64,000 bases of DNA from Manis javanica (Eukaryota; Chordata; Mammalia; Pholidota; Manidae): positions 100,612,001 to 100,676,000 of the forward strand of contig NC_133167.1 in assembly GCF_040802235.1 (NCBI RefSeq). Direction: 5' to 3'. The notes under the pieces were generated by a model, which saw only the letters and a list, made by a program, of their open reading frames with translations, did not search any database and was not told the DNA's origin. The translations under genes and the position numbers were made by a program. Every line of letters begins with the position of its first letter. Position 1 is the first letter of the stretch. Shown in pieces: positions 23,293 to 35,295 of the stretch.

Positions 23293-26200
23293 GTAGAGGC
23301 ACTCCACCAAAAGGTAACCAGTGGTGTATTCAATAATGCAGGGGAAAAAATTGTCCTATGTCTCCAGGGAGTAAAACTTTGGGAAGATTTTGCATGCATA
23401 GACGAGGAAACCCACCATCAAGCCACCCTACAGCAGAAGCTCTAACTGAGTCTGTACGGCAGTCTCTCTCCCAGGGAGATGAGCCCCTCTCTCTGATCTT
23501 AACTTTCTCCATTGTATTTTACACATCTGTACATTAATCAGAGCTGGGTGAGTACCTCCAATGAGTCTGGAAAGTTCAGTAATGAAATACTTTATGGAGT
23601 CTCAGGTCACTGAACAATATTTTACTGACCCTTTAGAATGTAAGATTAGGTACTGAAGCACCATCTTTTTTCAACAAATTTTCAGAGCTCATCTTGGTAG
23701 CTGAAGCCCTCTGTATGAGGTCTACAGAGAAGCTGTCTGGACCTTTTTATGTTTCCATAGGCTCCCAAGATTTCTGGATTATTTTCTCATTAACCTTCAG
23801 AACTCTGGGTCTCCAGGTTTTGCAAGGGCCGCTTCCACAATGGCTACACCCTCAATAGGAGACACATTTTTAAATTATGATTGCACAACTTGGAAAGGGC
23901 GAGCCGCAAAGGCAAAAAAGAAACAGGAAATCGATACTGGGATCTCTTCAGGTGATGCCTCAGGCCCTCAGACTCTTCTGAGATTCCTAGTTGGCACCTA
24001 ATCCCACAAAACCAGATTATCTGATCTACTCTGTCACCATATGTTCCCTATCATGTGCTTCAAGAAGTTATCTCAAATCACACTCAGAAGAGCCTTCAAA
24101 GGAAGTGTCAGCAGTCTGCTAGTTTCCCCTCTACAGGGGACAGGAGATGATACTGAAACACTCAAACTGTGTTTGCCACTGAGAAGATATATATATATTT
24201 ATGGGCAGTGTTAAAATATGACAAGATAGAAAATGAAAGTTAATAGTATCAGAAGTTGTTAATGGGATAATCATGAAATATTAATGTTCTTCTTTACAGT
24301 GCAAGTATTTGTTAGGGACATGATGAAGTATAAACTCAAGAATTTATAGATAATACTCATCCCAGAAAAATTCCCTTGGACAAAATGCAAAGGAATCAGG
24401 GTGCCTTTTCTAATGACTCACTCACTATTCTTTAATCATATCAGGTAAAATTAGTCTCAAAATCAGATTGGCATAAATATTGATGTTATTGGGTCTATAA
24501 TGCAATGCTAACCAGTAGCTCTTTTTACAATCATTGCTCAAAGGCACTAGTCTCTATTTGAGCCAGTGTCGCTCTTTTTTTCTGCAGGAGAGCTTTGAGG
24601 AATATCCTAAGGAATAGGATATCAAGACCAAAATTCCACTCAAACTTGGCATTCAAGGCACTCTGGTTTGAACATACCTGACTGAATGCCCCCAACACTT
24701 TAACTAAGCACCTCTGGGGGCTGAGACGCAGAGCTGTTGTCACAGAAAGACATGAGTCTTTTTGATAATTCCAGTGAGCTCATCTTAATGACTCAACATT
24801 GTTAGAGTATGCTTAATTCAAAACAAAACCCACACACAGAGACATCAAGCTATTCAGAACCTGTGTACAGTCACACCATAGATCAGACTGGATATATGAT
24901 ATTTGCATTACTTTTTTAATTAGAATGCGCCTTCAAAGGCTGCTCCTGTATAACCTAACAGTTGTTAGACCATTTATCAGAGTTGCTGATAGCATGGGCT
25001 TCCCCCTAGAATTATTGGCACTTCCTCCCAACCTTTCAGCAAACAAAGATAGTTACTGGCAGACAGAAATGAGTTGGAACATTTACCTTTGACCTTCTCC
25101 TTATGAAAAATGCTGGTATACTATTTGTTCAAAGCATTTATAATGTGGTCTCTAAAATAACATCTCTCTTCCTCACTCTCTTTCTCTCCTTCTCTGTCTA
25201 ATGGAGGAATCTCAAAATGCTTATGACCTCTGAGCTAGTCCCATCCACACTTCTCACCCAACCAGCATCCCTCAACACACACACAGTTATGTCTTTGGTC
25301 AGCTGTCAGATGACATGAAAACAAGCTTAGTGGACATCTGCCCATGGATTAATGGGCATAGGATTTCTTTCACTATCAAAGATAAATTGCCAGACAGCTG
25401 TATTGAAAACCACAGTATACTTCTCAACACTGATGATGCATAGATGAAATGGCCTATTTTCTAAATGGGGTCATGAATAATCTTCCTACCTCAGGAAACA
25501 TTATTCCCTGCAAGAAAAAAAGATTTAGAGCAACAACAAGGACCACTGTGCAAGCTTCAAATTCAAATGTGTCTAAGCCTCCTTTTGGACTGTGTGTGGA
25601 TGCTGATAATGTCCTTATTTTAAGATTGTCCTGGAATTCAGAGATTACAAAAGGAAAAAGTGTAGAAGATTAAATGACTTGCTTTGCCAAAACAAGTCCT
25701 ATAAAACAGCATGAAAAGCATATGTTTCAAATTCAAACTCAGATTTCTAAGGAAGTGGTCCTGAACTGGTGATAACTTAAGCTGGTAAAATGGGTATAAA
25801 AAAATCATATAACATTTATCTGAGAAAATATACAAGGCGATTCTAACACACAGTTGCCACTAAATAAAGGCTAGTTCCCTTCTTTCTTTCCCTGTAAAGT
25901 TACTATTTGGGCGGACTCCAATTAATATCATATATTTGAATGTAAGTGTTAGATACTTCTCTTGGCTACACTGCCAAGTTTTAGAGTCAGGGTACTTGAA
26001 GAAGACAATCAGAACATATCATTTAAAAATACATTTTAAATCAATAAGATTTTCAAAGAAGATACTGTATAAAACAGGTATTGTAATTCTTCAGAGCAAA
26101 CTAATCAGTTCTTAAGAAGGAAGTGACATAAAAACAGAGCTAGAAATAGCAAGAGAACAGAACAGAAAAATTAGATAAGGCATTACTAGTCATTAGCTAT

Positions 26201-26375
26201 TTTGATGATGCAACACAGAGATCTAGTCTATGACAGAGGCTGCAGAAACCCTCGTAGGACTGAGGGTTGATGGATATACAACCAGACTCAAAGTCTAGAG
26301 CCCAGCTGGCATTATGGAGCCCTGAATTCTACCCTCATGTGATCCATGACATTGAGATACTTTTATTCACCAAGA
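23291..26375. other. Intergenic, mostly unrecognised
   Basis: No gene recognised. A possible MIR/L2-type tail lies at 25775-25880 ('gtaaaatgggtataaaa' ... 'gccactaaataaaggctag'). A short TA tract lies near 24190. The rest is unique-looking. Confidence 0.45.
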
Positions 26376-26960
26376 ATAATTATGAGTGTGTTCAAATATT
26401 TAGCTGCAAGCATGTATTGTCATATTGTGTCTGCCATCAATCATAAAAAACCTAAATATCTAGCAATAGGAGAATTGATAAATTGTGGCACTTTTTATTG
26501 TGAAACACCATGTGATCTTTTAAAAAAGGCCTCATGGAACAATATTTAGTGATGTACAAACATGCTGACAATACAATGTTAAGTGAAAAATGTTACAAAC
26601 AATATGATCCCATTTTTGTAAGAGGAATGTGTATTTTTACATATGCATATATGTACCTAGAAAATAGAGGGTGTGTGTATTTGATTGTGTGCACCTAGAA
26701 CAATGTATTAGGTTAGCCCTAAGAAATCACTAATTTTATAAGTCAAAATCAGTCAAATACCATTCATTTCATAGGACTTAGCCTAATAAATGACTGCATA
26801 TACATTGAAATAAGACTAGAAAAATATTCACAAAAATGTTGACTAGGGCCATATCTTCAGTGATTGTAGACAGTATAGAAATACATATGTATAATTTATG
26901 CAACACCTATTTATGTATTATGTGCATATATATGTAAAATTAACAAAAGTCTAATCCTGT
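26376..26960 (+). repeat. Old L1M 3' end, split by a mariner MITE
   Basis: 'ggagaattgataaattgtgg', 'acaatgttaagtgaaaaatg' and 'aatatgatcccatttttgta' are signature 3'-end segments of L1MC/D/E-type elements. The match resumes after the insertion with 'gaaaaatattcacaaaaatg'. No intact coding remains. Confidence 0.75.
26706..26788. mobile_element. Mariner-type MITE (TA target duplication)
   Basis: An 83-base segment begins TA-TTAGGTTAGCCCTAAGAAAT. It ends in the near inverted complement, ...CATAGGACTTAGCCTAA-TA. The imperfect terminal inverted repeats span about 20 bases and a TA dinucleotide flanks each side, as expected for Tc1/mariner-type elements. It is far too short to encode a transposase, so it is a non-autonomous copy. 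The TTAGG...CCTAA termini and size resemble MADE1-class elements, but the interior differs. Confidence 0.7.
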
Positions 26961-29489
26961 TTCAAAGTACTCCCTTCCAAAGAGTTAAGCACTCATATGA
27001 GGACAGAATCACTCATTGGATGAAAATGCTTCTTTCAGCATAGCCTCCGCTCCTTTGCTTTCTTCCCAAGAGAGGCCCCAAGTGAATGGGAAGCAGAGTT
27101 TAACACCCTCATAGTGGTGAAAAAGATCTGGGGTCTTGGGCACAATGTCCTCTATACCCCTTCTGGTCTCCAGGTCTGTGCGCCTTGTCCCCTGGGTGTC
27201 TCCTTGCCTTCAGAGCTGAGATCCGAGGACGGTGTAACTGGGGATGGGCTCCCCTTGCCTGGGTCAGGATGATGGCTCCCTCGCTGCCTCAGCCTCACGT
27301 TAGCTCCTACAGGCTGTGGAAACTGAATACCTGCCTTGCCCTTCCTCCAGCCTCGGGTCCAGCAGGGTCCCCAGTCTCTGCTGTGCGGTCACCTCCTCTC
27401 GCCAGCATGTGCACCACTGTAGATTCTTCGCTTATCAATTCTGCACCCCAGCAGAGAAAGAATGCGGGTAGCCTGGAAAAGCCACACACCAAGGCCCCCT
27501 TTCTGGCTGATGACACAACTTTGCCTGCTTTATTCGGAAGTGGCTGAGGTTCAGATTGTTCTTGAACAAATTCATTTTAAAGCATAGGCCTCCCGAGGGG
27601 AAATTGAGACACCCTACTCTCTTCATTCTTTCTCTCACTCTCCATCTTTCCACCATTGCCCAAGAGAATACGGCTCAGCTTTTCTTTTACTTCACTATAC
27701 CCCCTCTTTCCCCTCTACCCCAGCTATGTATGCCAGGATTTCTTCCCTACATGGTGAAAAAATTGTGAACTGAGCTCTCTATGCTCAGCTATCAACTTAA
27801 TAAAGGAAAATAGGAAGTCTTTCTCCAGAAACACCTTGCAAGGTAATAGCTTACATCATTCTGTTTTTGAATCACATAATATTAATATTGAATATTACCT
27901 TGGTCTTTCTATCACTTTTTCTACAAAAATTATATTTAAATGAACACTGAGGGCAGAAGAGACCAAGGTTTTTGATTCAAGAAAGCAAAACAAAAAATTA
28001 AGTATTTTAAAGCTTTATCTCCATTATAAAGTTATTTAAGAAAGAGTCAGCCTTAATATATAGCTAGATAAAACAGAGACACCAGGGCAGGAAGGAAGTT
28101 CAAACTGAAATGAGGAGGACGATGCTGAAACTACTACAGGAAATTCAAAGAAACCAGTAAAAATATAGTGAAAATTTGAGAGATAAGAAAGAATATACCC
28201 TGTGTATTTTTATTTGTAATATTTGATATTTTTCTTCATACTCAAGTTGCTTCAGAGAGAAATAATTATGGTACACATGAACTTCCTGCCATGGGCATAA
28301 AACTTTTGGAGACCAAGGTAAATAATCAGGCACCAATGTCCATAGTTCATCTCATGCCATCTTGTTCCAGAAGGGATTTCAAGCCACTGACAGATAATTC
28401 GCACTCTGTCGGAGAATTGAATGGTAAAGGATGAAGGAGCTTCGAAAAAAGGAACGATTCTTATAAAAAGGCACTTAAAGATGTAAACTTTCTACCACAA
28501 GTGGAATTATGAAAAGAAAGACATGTTGGAAATGTCATAGCTTTGTAAAGAAGATAAACCAAGGTATGGGAAAAAATGAGGCTTTCATTAAAGAAAACAT
28601 GGTGACAGAGTGTGTGGGGAGTGACTGCAGCAGCAGAGAGCCTTAGAGAGATGATTTTGGAGGCTTTAGGAAGCCACAAAGCCAGCAGCGATCCTGGTCC
28701 AGGTGGTGGGAAATAACAGTCTTACGTAGCACGGGGATAGATGTGCAGAGGGTCACAAAAATAAAATGGGACTGGCCGCTGACCAGACTTTGGAGCTGAA
28801 GGAAGTGGTGGAGTCTATGACAACGAGGAGGCTGATTCACGCGAAGCCAACTGCAGGAGTGCTAAGAGCAGTAGAAGAAAGGGCCCACTTTCAATCTTGC
28901 TCTTAAAACCAGATGATGGTAATTTATTTCCCACACACAAGATTTCTGTTATAACAATATAAAGAGACCCGAAAGTAACGAAGGGGAATTTCTTTAAATT
29001 CAAAACTTTGTACTGAATAAGTATATTCAGTGACAGCAAGAAGAACAGTGTGTTTGTTTTTAACAAGTACTCTGATTAGAACATAATGTTTACCATTTCT
29101 TATCTTCAGATGATTAAAGAAATCAAAAGGCAAAACATCGACTTAACCAAAAGCATTTGAATTTACATGTGTCATCTCCCATTGAGCTTATACGCCTTGC
29201 GGGCTCCTTCATTTTTGCATGTTATCTATGAAGTACTTTTTGCTTCAAGTAGTAGTTGAGTTGAATTCTGATTTCCAGCTGAGTTTTTTATGAAGGCTAT
29301 TATTCTGGTAGAAATAATGTAAAGTTATATATAAACTGTTACTACACATGGTGCCAGAAAAGGATGTTTGGAAGATCAATGTTTGATTAGTAAATTAGCA
29401 TATAGAGTAGACTGTACTCATATTGCTACTCAGAAGTGTGAAGAAAATCACACAAAAGCTTCCTAATTTACTTTAACCAATCTGATCTT
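26961..29489. other. Intergenic, includes a GC-richer block of unknown nature
   Basis: 27030-27770 is GC-richer and open in several frames on both strands (longest 120 codons on the + strand), without splice or family evidence. 28680-28850 has faint similarity to a common old repeat. The remainder shows nothing I can name. Confidence 0.4.
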
Positions 29490-29494
29490 TTCTG

Positions 29495-29745
29495 TGTGTT
29501 TTTAATTGAGATATAATTCACATGCCATATCTCTTTACCATGAGTGATTTTTTTAAATACATTCACCAAGTTGTACAACCATCACCATTATCTAATCCTA
29601 GAATATTCTGGTCATCCCAAAAGCAGTCAATCCTCAGTCTCCTTCCCCACCCCCAACCCAGCACCCTCCCTTCTCCTTTCTGTCTCTATGCCTTTAGCTA
29701 TTTTAGATATTTCATGCCAATCGAATCATACACTATGTAACCAAC
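29495..29745 (-). repeat. L1M 3'UTR fragment, antisense
   Basis: 'aattgagatataattcacat', 'gttgtacaaccatcaccatt' and a C-rich 'ccttccccacccccaaccc' segment, in this order, are the reversed 3'UTR of an L1M element. Confidence 0.8.
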
Positions 29746-31555
29746 CACACTTCCCCTATGAACTCCCACCCCACTGGGTGGCCGTAAAAATCTACTCTAG
29801 CTCAAATTTAGCAGCCAATAATATCTCGAGGTTTCCACTACAAGACAATTTAACTTTGGCAGACTTTTCAAGCTTAAAATACACTCTCTCACAAACTGGT
29901 TCTCCCCTTCCTTCTTCCTTTCTAAGGTGCTCTGGCCACAGAGGAAACCTATGTGGCAGTGGTGAGATGGTGGATTGCCATCCTCTGCAGGGCAGGGTCT
30001 TGAAAACTGTGGGCTCTGGATCGGTGCCCCTAGGGACAACTGGTCCCAACTGGTCTCTTGGCAGATGGCGGCTTCCCTTCGGCTGACACCCGAGCCTGAC
30101 GCTGCCTCCTGCCCTCCAGATCATGCCCTGGCAGCCTCCCCTTGCCAGCTCCAGTCCTCTGCCCCCTCACCACCCTCTCAGCACCTCTGCATCCCCTGAG
30201 GGTGGACCTGGGCCCTTCCCTCCCCACTATGCACCCTGCCCCTGTCATAGAGTCTAGCATATGGTAGGCATTCAGCAATATTTTTTGAACGGGTGAGTAA
30301 ATCCTCCAAAATTCAGGTAAGATGTTATCTCCTCTGTAAACCTTTCCTCACTGCATACCCCCCTTCACCCCCTGCTGCTTGCCCTGCTCTGTGTTTCCCT
30401 AACAAGTGAATCTTACTGCCCCGTAAGCTGCGCCCATGGGCTGCATGCATTGGTGGGCTGTATTATAATCCATCATACGTGTGTCATCTCTCACAGGTAA
30501 TAAATCCCACCCCTCTCACTGCATAGGTGAGGAACGTCCCTCAGATCCTTGCCACATAAATGATATGCTCAATAAATACTAAAAATGATTAAAGGCTTAT
30601 TATTTCTACTTAGCTATATTTCTTTCTAAAAATAAGTGGTAAATTTTATGAAATAATCATATGGCACAAGTGGGTACAAAATGAAGAGGAAGCCTCCGTT
30701 TAGCCCCGAACAGTTTTAAGCAAACTCCTTTTTTCATGAAAAGTAAGTTGTTCCCAGTATTTGCTTTTCAGGTTTGTTTTATTTTTTGCCCTCAAGTTTG
30801 TTTTTACATAAGTATGTAACATATTGTGTGACCATCTGAGTTAGTAAAAGACAAAACTTACACCAGAAGTTTCTAGTAAATGTCTGAATCCAGGCAGCTT
30901 GGTTCAGAACCAGGGCTTATAACCTCCAGGTCTGGGGAAGGAATTAAAGTCAGTATGACTCACAGTTGCAGAATCACCTGTCAGAAGATGAAAAGGCGAG
31001 CAGGGGCTTTGCCAGCCAGGAGTTTGAATTTCCTGAAAGCGAGGACAAGCCCTGCTTAATTAGTTTTCTATTGACATATTTGTATCCCAGCTGTTGGACA
31101 GCATTGAAATCTCTCCAAGAGGAACTCAAATTTTTCTCCACTGATGACAGGTTGATCTCCTGACCCCATGTGTATATGGATAGTTTTTGGCACACTTCAG
31201 AACCCAAACTAAATAAATCCAAGCTCTTTAGAGCTAAAAAAGAAAATACGGGACACTGGTGGTGCTGAACTAAGAAGTTCAGATTTGAATGGTGTGCTGA
31301 GTTGAAAACAAAATTAACATTCAATCTTTTCATATCAAAGTTCCATGTGTTCCCTCCTAAGTCATTTCAGGATTCTATGCACACACATTCCTGTGAAGAA
31401 GGTTTAGGGGAAAGGAAAAGCAGCACGCAAGGCTTTCTCCCTGCTAAGTTGGTGGGGACGCTACCCCAGAACCAGATGTGCTATTGATCAAACTACAAGA
31501 TGAAAAACAAAAGCTGAAGCTTTGGGAACCACTGGCAGCCTGACAGAGGGGACAC
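29746..31555. other. Intergenic with an L2-like stretch
   Basis: 29780-30240 is open in several frames on both strands but unrecognised. 30235-30560 carries L2/MIR-style tails ('tatggtaggcattcagcaat', 'cttactgccccgtaagctg'). The remainder is unique-looking. Confidence 0.4.
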
Positions 31556-31735
31556 AGTGCAGAGGTGACCAGCGCTGGTTCTGAACCCAGCCGCCCGGAT
31601 TCAGACCACGCTCAACGCTCACTGCGTATTTTTGACAAGTTCTTTATGGCGTCTGTTTCCTTGTAGATTGAGATAATAACAGTACCTCTCTGCTAGGGCG
31701 GTGGTGAGGGCTGATAAACGTGTAAGAACACTGGA
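31556..31735 (+). repeat. MIR SINE
   Basis: 'gttctgaacccagccgccc' ... 'gtttccttgtagattgagat' ... 'gtggtgagggctgataaacg' follows MIR from the 5' box to the 3' half. Confidence 0.6.
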
Positions 31736-31973
31736 AGAGTCCCTCACCGTCACCCCCCTGCCATCCCCATCACCCCTCTGACCTCTTCGTGCCATCCTTA
31801 AGTGAGATTCAACGCTCACCCAATTTCCACCCAGCCTCCTTTTCAATAAGCATCTATTTTATCCTAGGTAATCATTTCTCTTATACTGTAATTATGAAAT
31901 GAAGAACCCGAATTCCTACTTACATATTAGTCTTAGGTAGAAAGACACCTTTATTTTCTGTTTTCTCTGCAGT

Positions 31974-32059
31974 CCAATGGATACGATCCTGCTCTAGGTC
32001 AACACCGGAATGGAATAAATCCCCCAAAACAAAGGGCCAAGAAAAGTGAACATGAGTGA
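31974..32059 (+). other. Exon-like segment with strong acceptor, gene unknown
   Basis: A long pyrimidine tract ending TTTCTCTGCAG (31963-31973) precedes 28 open codons (SNGYDPALGQHRNGINPPKQ...) and a TGA. A second frame, in the phase of the SORBS2 15253 donor, is also open for 24 codons. An AATAAA lies at 32641-32646. It could be an alternative distal SORBS2 terminal exon, a non-coding RNA exon, or chance. No gene symbol is assigned. Confidence 0.2.
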
Positions 32060-33614
32060 AAGCACTCCTGGCTTCCCGTTATTGGTTTGTGACACTCCAG
32101 CCTTTGACCCAAAGATAAAAGAACCCTGTTCTGAAAATGTATACAAACCATGCTGAGATTTGGCTCCTACCAAGCAAAAGCTTCTTAACGAAAGAAAAAG
32201 CTATGTTATTTTACAATCCTATCAAGTTATACAACCCTGATTCCTGGAAACAATTTTTTTTCATTGAAGGCATGTGGCAAACACCTTTTTGAATTATTGC
32301 AAGCAATTTGTGGAAGCATAATGCCAGCCCACACTCTCAAAGGCCTCATTGTGAGTGAGCTGGGAGGCTGCTAATTGCTGGCCTCCTTCCCACCTCTTCC
32401 TGCAAACACGACACCGTATTTGTCTTTCAGCTGTCACTGTTTGTTAGGGGCCTATAAACAGAGAAGATTCTTTCTTAGCAACCACTGAGAAGAGGAGGGC
32501 CCTGCCTTCTCTTCCCCCACAAAATAATGAGGAAAGAAAGGAAAATGAATGTTACAAAGTAACTTGTGAAAGTCAAAATAACAATCATGGAAAGTTGCAA
32601 AGCTGCTGGCTGCCTTTGGCTTGGGGGGAAAAGGAAAAAAAAATAAAAACTCTCCAGAGGCTTTCAGAAGCCAGCTGCCAAGAGATTAAAAGGCGACTAG
32701 AAATGATCTCACCACCATTTGTAGACGTCTGGTCACATGGATATCTGCAAGATAACCAAGAATAATCCAGCTAGGTTACTCGATTGTATTTCCTTGGAGA
32801 ATGCTTAGGGCTTCACATTGCTATTTTTAGTCTTCGGTGTCAGGCGCCATGGGAAGCCATCGCCAAGGCAGTGCAAGGATTACACATTCATCCAGAACAC
32901 GTACACGTTCTGGAAACCAAAATCACCGAAAAGCAGGTGGAGAGCAAAGCACACAAGGGATTCTGGAAAGGAGGGGCAGGCTTTCTCGTTACTAGTTGCA
33001 GAACAATCTCTGCAGAATGTTACATCTCAAATGGAGAACTACAGAAAGGCATCATGTTTGGGAAGAGACCATGAACCTTGACCTTAAAAAAAAGAACACC
33101 ACAGAGTCTGTAGGAGCACCCTGGCCAGGGAAGCTTTCAGGAAGTTTAAAATGTTTCTGGAGCTAAATCAGTTCACTCTTGCCAGCTTGAGAACAGCCAG
33201 TTTGGAAAACAGGACTTGTAGGCATGGAAACAGCAGACATCCTGGTGATGAGACTCATTATAGGGCTTACTGGAGAAAAACTGTGAGGAATCCTCAAGAG
33301 GGAAGATGGATTGGGTCCAATTCTTCGAGGCCAGAGAGTATGAAATATAAAATGAGGGTAACAAATATGCTAAGCTTCAGGCACTGGGTGGAAAGAATGA
33401 AACCTCTGTGAACTGTGATCCTGCACGTGCCTGTCTGCAAGTATCGGCACTGCTAATAATCAGGCCAGTGAAAGCAAAGGCACCTGGAAGAAATGTTTTT
33501 AATTCTATATTCCTATTATGCCCTTAAAGACATATGACACTTAAGAGATTGTTCAGAAGTGAATTCTTGTGACTATTGCTTCAAAACCGGAAAACGTGAA
33601 AATATTGTGAACAA
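32060..33614. other. Intergenic, no recognisable feature
   Basis: Several short open stretches around 32784-33420 on the + strand lack splice context and family similarity. The sequence looks unique. Confidence 0.4.
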
Positions 33615-33795
33615 AAAGCCTTTATGGAGTGCCAGCTTTCACATCGTCTCATTCTGGTCTTCCCAGTTGCCCCTTGATAAGGGTGTTATCTCTGCTGCAT
33701 TACAGACGGAGAAACAGGCCAGGAGGGGTGGAGGTGGGGAGGTCACGGCCCCAGGCTTCTGATCTCATGCCGTGCATGACTCACTCTCCCCCCAA
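33615..33795 (-). repeat. MIR SINE, antisense
   Basis: 'tacagacggagaaacaggcc' with 'ggtcacggccccaggcttct' downstream matches a reversed MIR. Confidence 0.55.
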
Positions 33796-34489
33796 CTCAG
33801 CCTCCACCCTGCCGGTGCTGTGATGTCGGCAAGGATGCATCGACACATCCGGGTATACCGGGTCCCCCTATGGCGCTGGTAACCCCCCATGCCACTGCAG
33901 GAGAGGGCAGAGGTCACAGGATTTTTAATAGGAAAATGGGAAACTTTATTGTATGTTGGTTTTGTACTTTTATAAAGCTCTCGTCCTTGTCACAAAATTT
34001 TTACTTCTGTTTTCTGTTCTTTTTCCCTTTCTCTCTCCACTTCTACACATTTGCCTTGCATTAGAGCCCCACGCCTTCTTGTACACCATCACCACGTCCT
34101 GGAGAGCTCACATGAACTCCAGACTTCCCAGGGTATGAACCATGACCAGATGGCACTTCAACAATGCCCCCCACCCATGTCTTCTCACCCAGGGCTTCCA
34201 GCCCTTTACCCCATGCCAACTGCTTTGTTTGCTGATAACTTAATAGTAAAGGCAGTAATGGGCAACACCAAGAACTACAGAGCAAACTGGAGGATCAGTC
34301 ATGGCTGCTGCCAACTTCTTAGGACCTTTGGTGTCGTAACAGGCCCTGTTAACATGGAGGGATGGTGGAAAATGGAAAACTGAGGGGAAAGCATACTAAT
34401 AGTTACAGAGGTGGTAAAGCTCAATCTGGCTGCCCAGCTTCTGAAATCTGTAGGTGGAGCTACGTGTTTAAGGACAACAATGCAATTTG
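33796..34489. other. Intergenic, no recognisable feature
   Basis: A pyrimidine-rich patch near 34000-34060 and otherwise unique-looking sequence. Confidence 0.4.
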
Positions 34490-35295
34490 TATAACTGGAA
34501 ATACTGTGCTGACAATTTAGACAATTTAGATAAAATAGGAAGATTCACAGAAAGATGTAAATTAATGACTGGCTGAATGCAAAAGAGAAAACATGAATAG
34601 ATCCATAACATGTAATGAATTTGAATTAGTAATTACAAATCTTCCTTCAAAGAAAAGCCTTGGCCCATATCTTGTCTTCACTGGTGAATACTATGAAATA
34701 TTTATAGGAGAAATAATACCAATCCTTACAAAACTCTTTCAAAAAACATGAGAGAACATTGCCCAACTAATTCCATAAGGCTAATATTATCCTCCTTCTA
34801 AAGCCAGACAAAGACATCACAAGAAAAGGAAATTACAGACCAATATTCTTCATGAGTCTAAATGCAAAAATCCTCAACAAAATATCAGCAAAATGAATCC
34901 AACAACATGTAGAAAGGATTATATACCACGACCAGCAGATTTCTCCCAAGAAATACATACAAGGTTTACTTAATATCTAAAAATTAATCAACATGCAATC
35001 ATTTTAATAAAATAATATGAATGACAAAAACCACATGTTCATCTCAATAGATGCAAAAAAAGCATTTGATAATATCTAATATCCATCCAGAATTAAAAGT
35101 CTCAATAACTAGAGATGGAGAAGAATTTCCTCAACTTGATAAAGCAGGTCTATGAAAAACCTGCAGCTTGTGTCATACTTTTCGATGAGACACTGAACAT
35201 TTTTCCCTCTAAAATTGGGGAAAAGACCATACTGTATGATTGTATTTATATAAAATGTCCACAAATAAGTCTATAGAGACAGAAAAAGAAAAGAT
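34490..35295 (+). mobile_element. L1 ORF2 (reverse transcriptase) fragment with internal deletion, dead
   Basis: The + strand follows L1 ORF2 from 'gacaatttagataaaatagg' through 'cagacaaagacatcacaaga', 'gcaaaaatcctcaacaaaat' and 'catctcaatagatgcaaaaa' to the DKAGL-like 'ttgataaagcaggtctatga'. It then jumps at about 35230 to the 3'-end signature 'tgtatttatataaaatgtcc'. Translation gives RT-region words such as KPDKDITRKGNYRPI and HMFISIDAKKAFDNI, broken by several stop codons. It is a decayed LINE-1 copy with roughly the second half of ORF2 missing. Confidence 0.85.

Noticed and set aside
29544..30086. 180-codon open frame on the + strand
   Set aside because: Its first third is an antisense L1 3'UTR and the rest matches nothing; no splice signals or conserved domain.
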